DNA of 64,000 bases from JAGGSN01 sp965603725. Lineage in GTDB: Bacteria; Zixibacteria; MSB-5A5; UBA10806; 4484-95. The notes below the pieces were generated by a model, which made no database searches, was not told where the DNA came from, and saw nothing but the letters and a program-made list of their open reading frames with translations. The position numbers and the translations under genes were made by a program. Each line of letters starts with the position of its first letter. Position 1 is the first letter of the stretch. Below, one piece after another: positions 26,876-34,748 of this stretch. The stretch lies in assembly GCA_965603725.1 (NCBI GenBank), contig CBFDEC010000008.1, positions 26,384 through 90,383 of the forward strand, in the 5' to 3' direction.

Positions 26876-27211
26876 CTATTTGGTTCCCAGACCTAAACTG
26901 TAAAGCTTTCCCACCAGCTCAAAGGTGGGGAGCTCGGTGGATAGGATCGCGATATTATATTTACTGGCAAGATCCACGGTCTCTTGCGGAACCTTTTTGT
27001 CGCTGGTAATGACGACTGCGGAAACGTCCACCAGATTAGCTGCAGGAACGATACTCTTATGAGTCTGGATTGTCAGCCAAAGGTTTCCGGATTTGGCGCC
27101 GGTCATAACGTCGCTTACCATATCCGAAACGAAGACGCCATCAACGTCCCGGGGTTCGAACTTGCTCAACGATCTAAGCCCGATCTTTTCGACCAAGTCT
27201 TGAGTGGTCAT
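26876..27211 (-). CDS. DRTGG domain protein
   Basis: The 111 residues form one DRTGG domain (VFVSDMVSDVMTGAKSGNLWLTI, AVVITSDKKVPQE, NIAILSTELPTFELVGKLY). It is similar in layout to the N-terminal part of the next gene's product, so the two may be paralogues. DRTGG domains are small alpha/beta modules, some tied to CBS domains, with no known catalytic role. It is part of the regulator section of the hydrogenase cluster. Confidence 0.85.
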   Translation of the reverse strand: MTTQDLVEKIGLRSLSKFEPRDVDGVFVSDMVSDVMTGAKSGNLWLTIQTHKSIVPAANLVDVSAVVITSDKKVPQETVDLASKYNIAILSTELPTFELVGKLYSLGLGTK

Positions 27212-27255
27212 GAAAGTTCTCCTACTTGATTTTATGGAATGAATTCATATTGAAA

Positions 27256-27813
27256 TCAAAATAGACTTTTTCTACTCTTCGGCGGTTCTTGGGAAAGCAT
27301 ACCCACATCGTGAATAAACTCGCCTTTGCATCGAGAAAGGTCTTCAATCAGATTAAACGGAATAATTTTAATCATCGAGCGAGATGTATCCCTCCTCTGA
27401 TTGAAATAGTCGGTGAGTATGTTAATTTTGTATGAGGGAATCGGCATTGTCTTTGCCTCAGGGAGAAAACCAAATGCGACCAGAACCCAAGTTCTCTCCT
27501 TTTCGTATTTCATTCGCAGAATTTCCACCTCACAATCAGGCAGACATCCGGTGCAATGCAGAAGTCCCATGAGGTCGTCGAATTTCTCCAGATGGCTGCA
27601 CTTAGTGCAGCGTAAATCAAATCTGAACGACTGGGCGTTTTCTACCCGGCTCCAGAAGTGGCCGCCTTCACGATACTTGTCCCCAAGAAAGGAAGCGTCC
27701 TCTATGGAAAAGAACGTTCTTAACCCATTGCAGTGAAAACACTTCTCGAAAACTACAAAACCAAACCGGATATTTGTCATTTCCCACTGGTGCCGGCAAT
27801 CAGACATCTTCAT
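27256..27813 (-). CDS. zinc-ribbon-like protein of unknown function
   Basis: I do not recognise a named family. The 185 residues contain three Cys pairs (CFHC at about residue 25, CTKC near 70, CTGC near 88) plus single Cys and His residues, suggesting one or two zinc or Fe-S sites. It is the first gene of the minus-strand cluster, 44 bp before the DRTGG gene. It may be a regulator or assembly factor of the hydrogenase-like protein. The ATG at 27813 is preceded by AGGGAGT. Confidence 0.6.
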   Translation of the reverse strand: MKMSDCRHQWEMTNIRFGFVVFEKCFHCNGLRTFFSIEDASFLGDKYREGGHFWSRVENAQSFRFDLRCTKCSHLEKFDDLMGLLHCTGCLPDCEVEILRMKYEKERTWVLVAFGFLPEAKTMPIPSYKINILTDYFNQRRDTSRSMIKIIPFNLIEDLSRCKGEFIHDVGMLSQEPPKSRKSLF

Positions 27814-28364
27814 TTACTCCCTATTCCGAAATAGTTAGAAAGGCGCTTCATCGCATTTTAGCTCTAAGGTTTTATGTGGAAAGATAATATAACAACATAA
27901 TGACTCATTCTCTGCCCACACGCATACTATCATTACCTCGGTCTTCGTTGTCGCTCACTCACTTTTGAATTTATTTATCCTGATAAATAATATAAATGAT
28001 CTTCATCATAATTCAAGTATGATTTCACGCTTCTGGAAAAATCTTTCACAGTAACCGGACGATTGCAAATCGATTATCATTTTGGTCTCAATAACAGCGG
28101 GACCCAGAGCTTCAATTGTACAGATGTATGTTCCAAAGCTGCTTTTAGCCATAAACTCACCATAACACAATCACGGGCGGAACATAATAAACATATTCAA
28201 AAAGGTCAAGGGAAAAGTATGCAGAACCTGGAAAAGGGAAGAGAGAAGGCATCAATCGCTAATGCTCGTTTTAGTATCGATGACATCGACATATCCCCAG
28301 GTATGCCAGGGATAGCAGAGAGACGAATCGCTCAGCTTTCATCCAAGATATAAGTACAAAGGGC
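27814..28364. other. 551-bp region without a recognised gene
   Basis: A frame from ATG 28219 to the stop at 28353 could encode 44 residues (ends GIAERRIAQLSSKI) after AAGGGAAAAGT. It matches nothing I know. The promoter of the minus-strand cluster should lie near 27815-27950, but no consensus pair stands out. The region looks decayed. Confidence 0.4.
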
Positions 28365-28460
28365 GGTTGATCTGGAGGTGGATAAAATCTCGACTAAATA
28401 AGATATACGAATTTGACAAGAACAGTATTGGCCGGGGACACTAACGCGAAATATGGAATA
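28365..28460 (+). pseudogene. fragment of an MtrB-like porin gene
   Basis: About 90 bases match 31240-31330 inside the MtrB-like gene: shared blocks include CAAGAACAGTATT, GCCGGGGAC and GAAATAT, with scattered substitutions. The frame is broken on both sides. This is a relic of a second porin gene in the same orientation as the intact locus, 2.9 kb upstream of it. Confidence 0.75.
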
Positions 28461-28660
28461 GGACTATAATTAGAAAGCATTTGCACTGAAAACCGGTGGA
28501 TGGCATTATGATTATCAGACAAGAAATCAGTTTTAACGGGCTGTTTGACCTTTTCGAAGCTGTTGAACCCTGAGCTTTGAATGATATGTTCCACCGTTGC
28601 ACCTTCCTGGACTTTGACTTCTCTGGCGGCTTCGCCAAGTTTTAGCACTTTGACTTTCAT
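28394..28660 (-). pseudogene. truncated MoaD/ThiS-like gene
   Basis: The first 33 residues (MKVKVLKLGEAAREVKVQEG, then ATVEHIIQ) look like the start of a beta-grasp sulfur carrier such as MoaD or ThiS. The rest does not match, the Gly-Gly C-terminus is absent, and the 3' end runs antisense into the porin-gene fragment. The gene is probably broken by a rearrangement at about 28550. AAAGGAGC precedes its start. Confidence 0.6.
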
Positions 28661-28796
28661 GGATGCTCCTTTGGTTTGAAATGAAAAAGCCCTGTATAAG
28701 CAAAGCTTGGTTTGTTAGTAACTTCCTTATACCTGAAAAGGGAATTGGATTCTTATGTGGATTTATCTTAGATTAATGAGCGAGTCCGGGATTGTT

Positions 28797-28836
28797 GGAT
28801 CTCAAAGATTGGTACACTTTTCAACCGCTGTTTACA
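28797..28836. repeat. IS21-like end relic, right of cluster 1
   Basis: GGTACACTTTTCAACCGCTG and the following TTTACA match 15791-15829 in the same orientation. Similar GTACACTTTT-type boxes are found at IS21-family ends. No transposase is near. Confidence 0.4.
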
Positions 28837-28898
28837 AAATCTAGAACATCATAGTTTGCTTTAGCATACAAGTTTTTGCTAAAAATTTTAAATTTTTC

Positions 28899-28927
28899 TT
28901 GACAAGAAAATCGAATTTGCCTATAAT
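28899..28927 (+). promoter_or_regulatory. consensus sigma-70 promoter of the cytochrome locus
   Basis: TTGACA and TATAAT are both perfect and are separated by 17 bp. The predicted transcript would start near 28934 and leave a leader of about 250 bases before the decaheme cytochrome gene. Confidence 0.8.
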
Positions 28928-28938
28928 GTTTCCAGCAG

Positions 28939-28956
28939 TTAGTCATTATAGACTAA
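28939..28956 (+). promoter_or_regulatory. palindromic operator candidate
   Basis: TTAGTC and GACTAA are perfect inverted repeats six bases apart. They lie just downstream of the predicted transcription start, where a repressor would block the strong promoter. Confidence 0.45.
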
Positions 28957-29182
28957 AGTTAACTTTGATGATAAACAAGATGAAGATAACGGTAAACCGA
29001 AAAGGACTAATTGTCAGATCTTCTACCCGCTACTTTTCTGAAGGTGATTTTTGGCCGGCCCTTAAAGCGTAATTTATGGCACGATTATATCAAAAAAATA
29101 TGCGATCCTTAGGTAAAAAGTGATTTATATATATAATGAAAGACAGAATAAGGTAAGTGGAAGTTCATAATGAAGGGACAAC

Positions 29183-30139
29183 ATGGTAAATAAAATCAAG
29201 TTCATTAATTTTCTTTCCTATTTTTTTCTACCGTTGTTTTTTATGGCCATGGCGCTGTTTTGTTTATCGCCGCCGTTAAAAGCAACATCTGAAGATACAG
29301 ATTATGTTGGCGATGAAACCTGCCTGATGTGTCATGAAAAATATGAGGAAAGTTTCAGCAAAACAGTTCATGCCAGAGCAAATATTGCAGGTCGCGCTCC
29401 AGCCGTTAGCTGTGAATCGTGCCATGGTCCGGGCTCGAAACATACCGACAGCGGCGAACCAGCAGACATTTTCAATCCTGAAAAAGCTGACAGCTACGAG
29501 CAGGCAAATACCTGTAACGTCTGCCATGGAAAATTGAAAGCTAGTTTCGGTTTTTCCCACATGGACGCAGCTGGTGGATGCAACGATTGTCATATTGTGC
29601 ATTCAGAAAGTGATAATCTTTTACGCAAGCAGGGTTCAGAACTCTGCTTTAGTTGTCACGCCGATACACGCGCCCTGTTTGCCATGCCCTCACACCATCC
29701 TGTATTAGAAAACCGCATACAATGTTACGATTGCCATCAGGTGCATGGTGGTGGAGCGAAATTCGCCTCCCTGAATACTGAACGTGAGTTGTGCCTTACC
29801 TGTCATGTCGATAAACAAGGTCCTTTTGTTTTCGAGCATGACCCGGTAAACGAGGACTGTTCTATATGCCACAATCCGCATGGTTCGGTTGCCGATAACC
29901 TGCTCATCCAAGCTGAACCCTTTTTGTGTATGTCCTGTCATCCCCTCCACTTCCACACATCTATAGCGGGAGTTGTAGGAGAATTTTCAGCGCCGATGCA
30001 TCCCGAAAGAGGCGGTATATCCACAAGAGATGGTTTCAAGCAAGCAATGTTGACTAAATGCACCCAATGCCACACCACAATACACGGCAGCGATTTGCCT
30101 GCCCAGTCGATCTCTGGCCCAGGCGCATTAACAAGATAG
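29183..30139 (+). CDS. decaheme cytochrome c, MtrA/DmsE family
   Basis: The 318-residue product has an N-terminal signal or anchor segment (residues 12-35) and ten CXXCH haem sites: CLMCH, CESCH, CNVCH, CNDCH, CFSCH, CYDCH, CLTCH, CSICH, CMSCH and CTQCH. Size, haem count and spacing fit the MtrA/DmsE/PioA family, which passes electrons through an outer-membrane barrel. The MtrB-like partner gene follows 10 bp later. The true start may lie slightly upstream or downstream, as AAGGGACAAC before the ATG is a moderate ribosome-binding site. It probably accepts electrons from the quinol module encoded downstream. Confidence 0.92.
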   Translation: MVNKIKFINFLSYFFLPLFFMAMALFCLSPPLKATSEDTDYVGDETCLMCHEKYEESFSKTVHARANIAGRAPAVSCESCHGPGSKHTDSGEPADIFNPEKADSYEQANTCNVCHGKLKASFGFSHMDAAGGCNDCHIVHSESDNLLRKQGSELCFSCHADTRALFAMPSHHPVLENRIQCYDCHQVHGGGAKFASLNTERELCLTCHVDKQGPFVFEHDPVNEDCSICHNPHGSVADNLLIQAEPFLCMSCHPLHFHTSIAGVVGEFSAPMHPERGGISTRDGFKQAMLTKCTQCHTTIHGSDLPAQSISGPGALTR

Positions 30140-30149
30140 GGAGAGTGAT

Positions 30150-31892
30150 ATGAGTATAAATAAACTTAAATTCATCATTGCAATATCAATTAGCTCAGTT
30201 TTTGTCTTTATCACTACTTCCGCAGGCCAGGTTGAAGCTCCCGACATATCGACCACATTTCGAATCGGCGGGCACTATACCGCTTTGAATGATTACTATA
30301 AAAAAGCTGGCGAATTCTACCTTGGACAGGAAGACCCCTTCCCTGAGTTTGGTATAGACCTTTTCAGTTCGAACAACTCTGGAAACCTCATCTTCAGCGG
30401 AGACTATTTCGACAAGAAAAATATGTTTGGCCGACTGAAATTTTCTACTTCGGATAACGTGAAGGGATCGGTTTCATACCGGTCGTTTTTTCGTAATCAT
30501 GGCACGGACTTACTGGAAAACCTGGTCGTCAGGGAAACTACTAATCCTGATGCAAATACGCCTGGTGGCAAGATGGTGACCCATGAGGATACTGCTGCCG
30601 AAGCCGATTATGGATATACCCGACACGAAATCGATTCAAATATTGAGTTCAAAATCCCACTTGATGAAAAACATGCGTTAAAACTCATGGCAGCTCATCG
30701 ATTAATTATTCACAAAGGAACAGAACAAAAATTAGCCATAATGCATTGCTCCTCATGTCATATTAAGTCTCAACAGGTTGATGTTGATCGAGAAACAAAC
30801 AACATTTCGCTTGATGCCCAAACCAAATTTGACGAGATTGAACTGGGCTACGGTATCGATTATAGCCATTTTGATTCTGATGTAAAAATCCCTGAAGTTT
30901 TTTACGACACCGTTCAGCATCCTGTCAATGGCGGCGCCCTAGAAGAATTCGATTCAAGGACGAACTATGGTGGAGAGGATGTCAGTTTTGACAGAGAACC
31001 TGAAATCGAAAAGATATCACACAGAGTAAACCTTAAGATTCCTGCCGGCAAAGGTTACCTGGCGGGAGCTTTTATCGCATCATCAGTTAAAAACAAATGG
31101 AACAATTTACAGGCTAAAAGCAATGGTGGTTTGCTCAAGTACAATGTGAGATTTTCGTCAAAGGTTCGGTTAATCGCTAATCTAAGAATTAACAGGATTA
31201 AAAATGATGAAGTCCTTATCGACATGCCGCTCTGGCGCGAGGGTCTACTTGGAGGCGGACAAGATCTCGACTACACAAGATATTCGAATTTAACAAGAAC
31301 AGTATTAGCCGGGGACGCTAACCTGAAATATAGATTAAACCGCTACAATAATCTTTCTTTGCAGATAGGTTATGAAAGAGTTCAACGTGATGATTACCCG
31401 GATTACAATTTTAAAAACAAAACTTCGAAGATTTACTCGGAATTAAAATTCAAATACCGCCTTAGCAAATCATCTACACTTAGAGCAAAGTATCGATTCA
31501 CCAATATCGATAACCCATTTACTATTTTCAACCAACTACTGGAAGCCCGGGGTAATGGCACGACGTCGCCTCTTCCCGATAACAGTGCAGTTTACTATTT
31601 TCAGCGCGATGATTTGCGCTACGGTAATGCTGCTAATCAACCTGCTTTGAAGCATCATCTTGATTTATCAGTTGATTTTAAACCCATAAAACGGCTGTCA
31701 CTGAACGGAGGAGTTAAATACACGCTCGAGCAAAACGGTGACCTGGATACTTTCGATTATGAAAGAACTACTCTTACTCCGAACCTCTCCTTTAACTTAG
31801 CAGGCGGACCCAGATGGAGCTTTTTCGGCGGCGGCTCATTATTAAAACAAACCGCCAATGCACCGGCGGCATTTGCCATGTTCGATGGGTGA
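30150..31892 (+). CDS. MtrB/PioB-like outer-membrane barrel, N-terminal part up to an in-frame TGA
   Basis: This frame gives 580 residues with a signal peptide (residues 8-26), then alternating beta-strand pattern as in decaheme-associated outer-membrane proteins. It has one Cys motif, CSSCH, near residue 200; MtrB proteins have an essential CXXC, and the extra His makes it a formal haem site. The frame stops at TGA 31890-31892 but continues unbroken in the same frame to 32345. Together the parts make a barrel of about 731 codons, the usual MtrB size. The TGA is either a nonsense mutation, a sequence error or recoding. GGGAGAGTGAT precedes the ATG. Confidence 0.8.
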   Translation: MSINKLKFIIAISISSVFVFITTSAGQVEAPDISTTFRIGGHYTALNDYYKKAGEFYLGQEDPFPEFGIDLFSSNNSGNLIFSGDYFDKKNMFGRLKFSTSDNVKGSVSYRSFFRNHGTDLLENLVVRETTNPDANTPGGKMVTHEDTAAEADYGYTRHEIDSNIEFKIPLDEKHALKLMAAHRLIIHKGTEQKLAIMHCSSCHIKSQQVDVDRETNNISLDAQTKFDEIELGYGIDYSHFDSDVKIPEVFYDTVQHPVNGGALEEFDSRTNYGGEDVSFDREPEIEKISHRVNLKIPAGKGYLAGAFIASSVKNKWNNLQAKSNGGLLKYNVRFSSKVRLIANLRINRIKNDEVLIDMPLWREGLLGGGQDLDYTRYSNLTRTVLAGDANLKYRLNRYNNLSLQIGYERVQRDDYPDYNFKNKTSKIYSELKFKYRLSKSSTLRAKYRFTNIDNPFTIFNQLLEARGNGTTSPLPDNSAVYYFQRDDLRYGNAANQPALKHHLDLSVDFKPIKRLSLNGGVKYTLEQNGDLDTFDYERTTLTPNLSFNLAGGPRWSFFGGGSLLKQTANAPAAFAMFDG

Positions 31893-31901
31893 GCAGGCCA
31901 C

Positions 31902-32345
31902 ATGGCCAACGCCACAGTTGGTGGCCCAAAACACTATGGTTCGCTCTATACTACTACCAAATACACAACCGATGTTAAAATAATCAACGGCAGTTTTATG
32001 ATTGTACCAGCTAACAAATTGGCTGTCACTATCAGCGGCAATTACAGTATAAGCGAGGCAGATTTTGATCCAGTTGAAATGCCCGAGCTGTCTGACTCAT
32101 TACAACAGGTAATCGACGAAGAGATAGCGGCTAATAACTACGACTACAGCCAGATGCACGCATACTCCGATTTATCTTATAAAAGACTCGATGGTTCATT
32201 CAAACTCAATTATAAGTTCTCCGATAGACTCAACTGGAGCGGTGAGGTTATCTATTTGAAATTCACAGACGATAACGGGTATGTTTATGGAAATGAAACC
32301 GGTTCGCTTTACATAATCAGGAGCGGACTGGAATTTAGCCTTTAA
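31902..32345 (+). CDS. MtrB/PioB-like barrel, C-terminal part after the in-frame TGA
   Basis: It is in the same frame as the preceding gene, three codons after its TGA. It encodes 147 residues with beta-strand alternation and a terminal aromatic residue (SGLEFSL), as expected for an outer-membrane barrel C-terminus. No ribosome-binding site precedes the ATG at 31902, so it is not a separate gene by design. If the stop is real, the barrel would lack its last strands and probably not assemble. Confidence 0.75.
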   Translation: MANATVGGPKHYGSLYTTTKYTTDVKIINGSFMIVPANKLAVTISGNYSISEADFDPVEMPELSDSLQQVIDEEIAANNYDYSQMHAYSDLSYKRLDGSFKLNYKFSDRLNWSGEVIYLKFTDDNGYVYGNETGSLYIIRSGLEFSL

Positions 32346-32437
32346 GATTGGCTAATATCAAATGAAAACTGGTGTGATCGTTTCATACTTGTTTTTTTGA
32401 AGTTACGGGAGCATCTTTTCTTTGTGAAAAAATTCTC

Positions 32438-32466
32438 TTGACAATCGGTTCCTAGAAAGTTAAAAT
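32438..32466 (+). promoter_or_regulatory. sigma-70 promoter for the HybA/HybB/cytochrome operon
   Basis: TTGACA and TAAAAT are separated by 17 bp. The predicted start is near 32473, about 115 bp before the Fe-S subunit gene. Confidence 0.65.
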
Positions 32467-32476
32467 TGAAAAATGT

Positions 32477-32507
32477 TTAAGCCCAGAAATGGGTTTAATC
32501 TTTTTTT
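32477..32507 (+). terminator. intrinsic terminator, possibly a leader attenuator
   Basis: Arms TTAAGCCCA and TGGGTTTAA close a GAAA tetraloop and are followed by TCTTTTTTT. It may end the upstream barrel transcript. Because it lies just after the promoter at 32438, it could also act as an attenuator for the downstream operon. Confidence 0.7.
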
Positions 32508-32586
32508 GCAAAAAAAATTAGTGAAAGGTTTCACATTCAAGGGGATATGCTCCTTTTATGATGTTAAACAAATCGAGGTAGGTTAA

Positions 32587-33486
32587 ATGAAAATAAAACG
32601 CAGGGATTTTGTCAGATTAGCCGGTACCGGCTGCCTAACTCTGCTTGCCGGTGATGTAATTGCCAAAGAAGGTGTCGGCCCATCAGAATGGGAAAATGCT
32701 TATGGCGTGTTGGTCGACACAACTGTTTGCGTTGGCTGTAGGCAGTGCGAATGGGCATGCAAAAAAACTAATTTTGATCCGAATGCTGACAAGGCCGACT
32801 TCGAAGATAAGTCGGTATTTAAAAAGCACAGGCGGCCGGACGAGTTGTCATACACTGTGGTCAACGAGTACCATGACCCGGCTAAACCCGAAGCCGTTTA
32901 CACGATGAAAGTCCAGTGTATGCATTGTAATGAGCCGGCTTGTGTTTCGGGCTGTATTGTAGGCGCTTTAGAGAAAACTAAGGATGGCCCGGTAATTTAC
33001 GATGCCTGGAAATGTATTGGCTGCCGGTATTGTATAGTGGCCTGTCCATTCCAGATTCCAGCCTATGAATACGACAATGCTCTTACCCCGCAGATACGCA
33101 AATGCACTTTATGTTTCAACCGCCTTAAGGAAGGTAAGAAACCGGCATGTGTTGAAGCTTGTCCCACCGAGGCTTTGATTTTCGGGGCCCGGGGTAAGCT
33201 TTTAGGGCTTGCTCACAGCAAGATCAAAACCCATCCAGACCGTTATAAAAATCATATATATGGTGAGCATGAGATCGGCGGCACCAGTTGGTTGTATTTG
33301 ACCACGGTTGATTTCAAAAACACGGAACTCCCCGAGTTGCCATCATATTCGATTCCGCCAAAAACAGAAAAAATACAGCATGGTATATTCAAATGGTTCA
33401 TCCCTCCCATAGCATTTTACGGCTTACTGGGATTGATTATGTATTCCAAGGAAAACAATAAAAACAAACAGAAGGTTGAAAAATGA
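32587..33486 (+). CDS. HybA-like periplasmic Fe-S subunit with Tat signal
   Basis: The 299-residue product starts with a twin-arginine signal (KRRDFVRLAGTG). It carries four [4Fe-4S] sites: CVGCRQCEWACKK, CMHCNEPACVSGC, CIGCRYCIVACPF and CTLCFNRLKEG with CVEACP. A C-terminal membrane helix (residues 258-280) follows. This is the HybA/DmsB class of electron-transfer subunit, exported and anchored at the outer face of the inner membrane. It overlaps the HybB-like gene by ATGA. With it, the protein should move electrons between menaquinol and periplasmic cytochromes. No catalytic hydrogenase or molybdenum subunit accompanies it. Confidence 0.9.
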   Translation: MKIKRRDFVRLAGTGCLTLLAGDVIAKEGVGPSEWENAYGVLVDTTVCVGCRQCEWACKKTNFDPNADKADFEDKSVFKKHRRPDELSYTVVNEYHDPAKPEAVYTMKVQCMHCNEPACVSGCIVGALEKTKDGPVIYDAWKCIGCRYCIVACPFQIPAYEYDNALTPQIRKCTLCFNRLKEGKKPACVEACPTEALIFGARGKLLGLAHSKIKTHPDRYKNHIYGEHEIGGTSWLYLTTVDFKNTELPELPSYSIPPKTEKIQHGIFKWFIPPIAFYGLLGLIMYSKENNKNKQKVEK

Positions 33487-34724
33487 ACAGTCACGAAATT
33501 CCAGTTCCAATCAAAGCTAAGTTCTTTACCCCAGGGACAACGATTCTGTTTGCGATAATGGTCGTTGGTTTTATAGCCCTTGCCTTTCGCTTTCTTTTCG
33601 GGCTGGGCCCGGTGACCAATCTTACTAACGGATACGGGTGGGGAATTTGGATTGCTATCGATGTCTCTTGCGGCGTCGCTTTGGCTGCCGGTGGTTTTAC
33701 TACCGCGGCTCTGGTGTATATTTTTCATAAGGAAAAATATCATCTTGTTATTCGCCCCGCGCTTTTGACAGCGATGCTTGGGTACACGTTTGTCGCTATC
33801 GGAGTTGTAACTGACCTGGGACGGTATTACAATATCTGGCATGTGATGCTGCCCAGCATGTGGCAAGGTAATTCGGCTCTTTTCGAAGTAGGTATGTGTG
33901 TAATGACTTACCTTACCGTCTTATACATTGAGTTCATACCAATCGCCGTAGAACGCTTTAAAGGAAAGGTTAATCTTCCCTCACTAATTTCATTTCTGAA
34001 TAAAATAATTGAGTTTTTTATTAATATCGCGGATAAGACCCTATGTAGAGTTACGTTTCTGTTCATTATCGCCGGCGTGGTTCTTTCCTGCCTGCACCAA
34101 TCATCACTGGGAACTTTGATGCTTCTCACGCCGACCAAGATGCATCCTTTGTGGTATACTCCCATTTCCCCTCTGCTCTTTTTAGTATCTGCAATAGCGG
34201 TTGGCTTTCCGATGGTTATTTTTGAGTCGATTCTTGCCTCGCGCTCCTTTAAGTTAAAACCAGAGTTAGATGTTCTTTCATCGATTGCACGGTACACGCC
34301 GTTTATTTTGGGGTTTTATCTGGCTTTAAAAGTGGGTGACATTTGTATAAGGGAAGTCTTGCCTTATGCATTCGATTTATCAACCGAATCGATTTTCTTT
34401 TTGATTGAGCTAATATTCGGCGTTGTGATTCCTCTTATCATCCTCTCCACAAAGAAGTACCGAAATTCTGTGGGGGGATTGTTCACCGGAGCAATACTGG
34501 TGATTCTGGGGGTAGTACTCAACCGTATAAACTTCTTTTTGGTTGCTTATCAACCGTTATATCAGGAAAAAGCTTACTTTCCCACCATTTGGGAGATGCT
34601 TGTAACAGCGGGGTTTATTTGCACTCTGGTACTGCTCTATCGGGTTTTTGTCATGATCTTCCCGGTGGTTTCAGTTCCGGGGAAAGGTGATGCCGAGCAG
34701 TTAGTAGAAATGAAGAATGTTTAA
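33483..34724 (+). CDS. HybB/NrfD-family quinol-oxidising membrane subunit
   Basis: A 413-residue integral membrane protein with about ten helices. The first helices contain NGYGWGIWIAIDVSCGVALAAGG, typical of the HybB branch of the NrfD/PsrC family. These subunits exchange electrons between the quinone pool and an attached Fe-S protein. It is translated with the HybA-like gene (ATGA overlap) and is followed 24 bp later by a 13-haem cytochrome, giving an Fe-S/quinol/cytochrome module like the Cbc and Omc-linked complexes of metal reducers. Confidence 0.92.
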   Translation: MNSHEIPVPIKAKFFTPGTTILFAIMVVGFIALAFRFLFGLGPVTNLTNGYGWGIWIAIDVSCGVALAAGGFTTAALVYIFHKEKYHLVIRPALLTAMLGYTFVAIGVVTDLGRYYNIWHVMLPSMWQGNSALFEVGMCVMTYLTVLYIEFIPIAVERFKGKVNLPSLISFLNKIIEFFINIADKTLCRVTFLFIIAGVVLSCLHQSSLGTLMLLTPTKMHPLWYTPISPLLFLVSAIAVGFPMVIFESILASRSFKLKPELDVLSSIARYTPFILGFYLALKVGDICIREVLPYAFDLSTESIFFLIELIFGVVIPLIILSTKKYRNSVGGLFTGAILVILGVVLNRINFFLVAYQPLYQEKAYFPTIWEMLVTAGFICTLVLLYRVFVMIFPVVSVPGKGDAEQLVEMKNV

Positions 34725-34748
34725 ACGATCCGAATGGAGTATGAGCAA

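Noticed and set aside
28063..28353. 96-codon frame with TTG start upstream of the porin fragment
   Set aside because: No ribosome-binding site at the TTG, no recognisable domain, and low-complexity composition. A 44-residue version from 28219 is possible but unsupported.
31893..31935. SECIS element after the in-frame TGA of the MtrB-like gene
   Set aside because: Only a 5-bp hairpin with a tiny loop is present, much too close to the TGA and too small for a bacterial SECIS. Recoding is kept only as a possibility.
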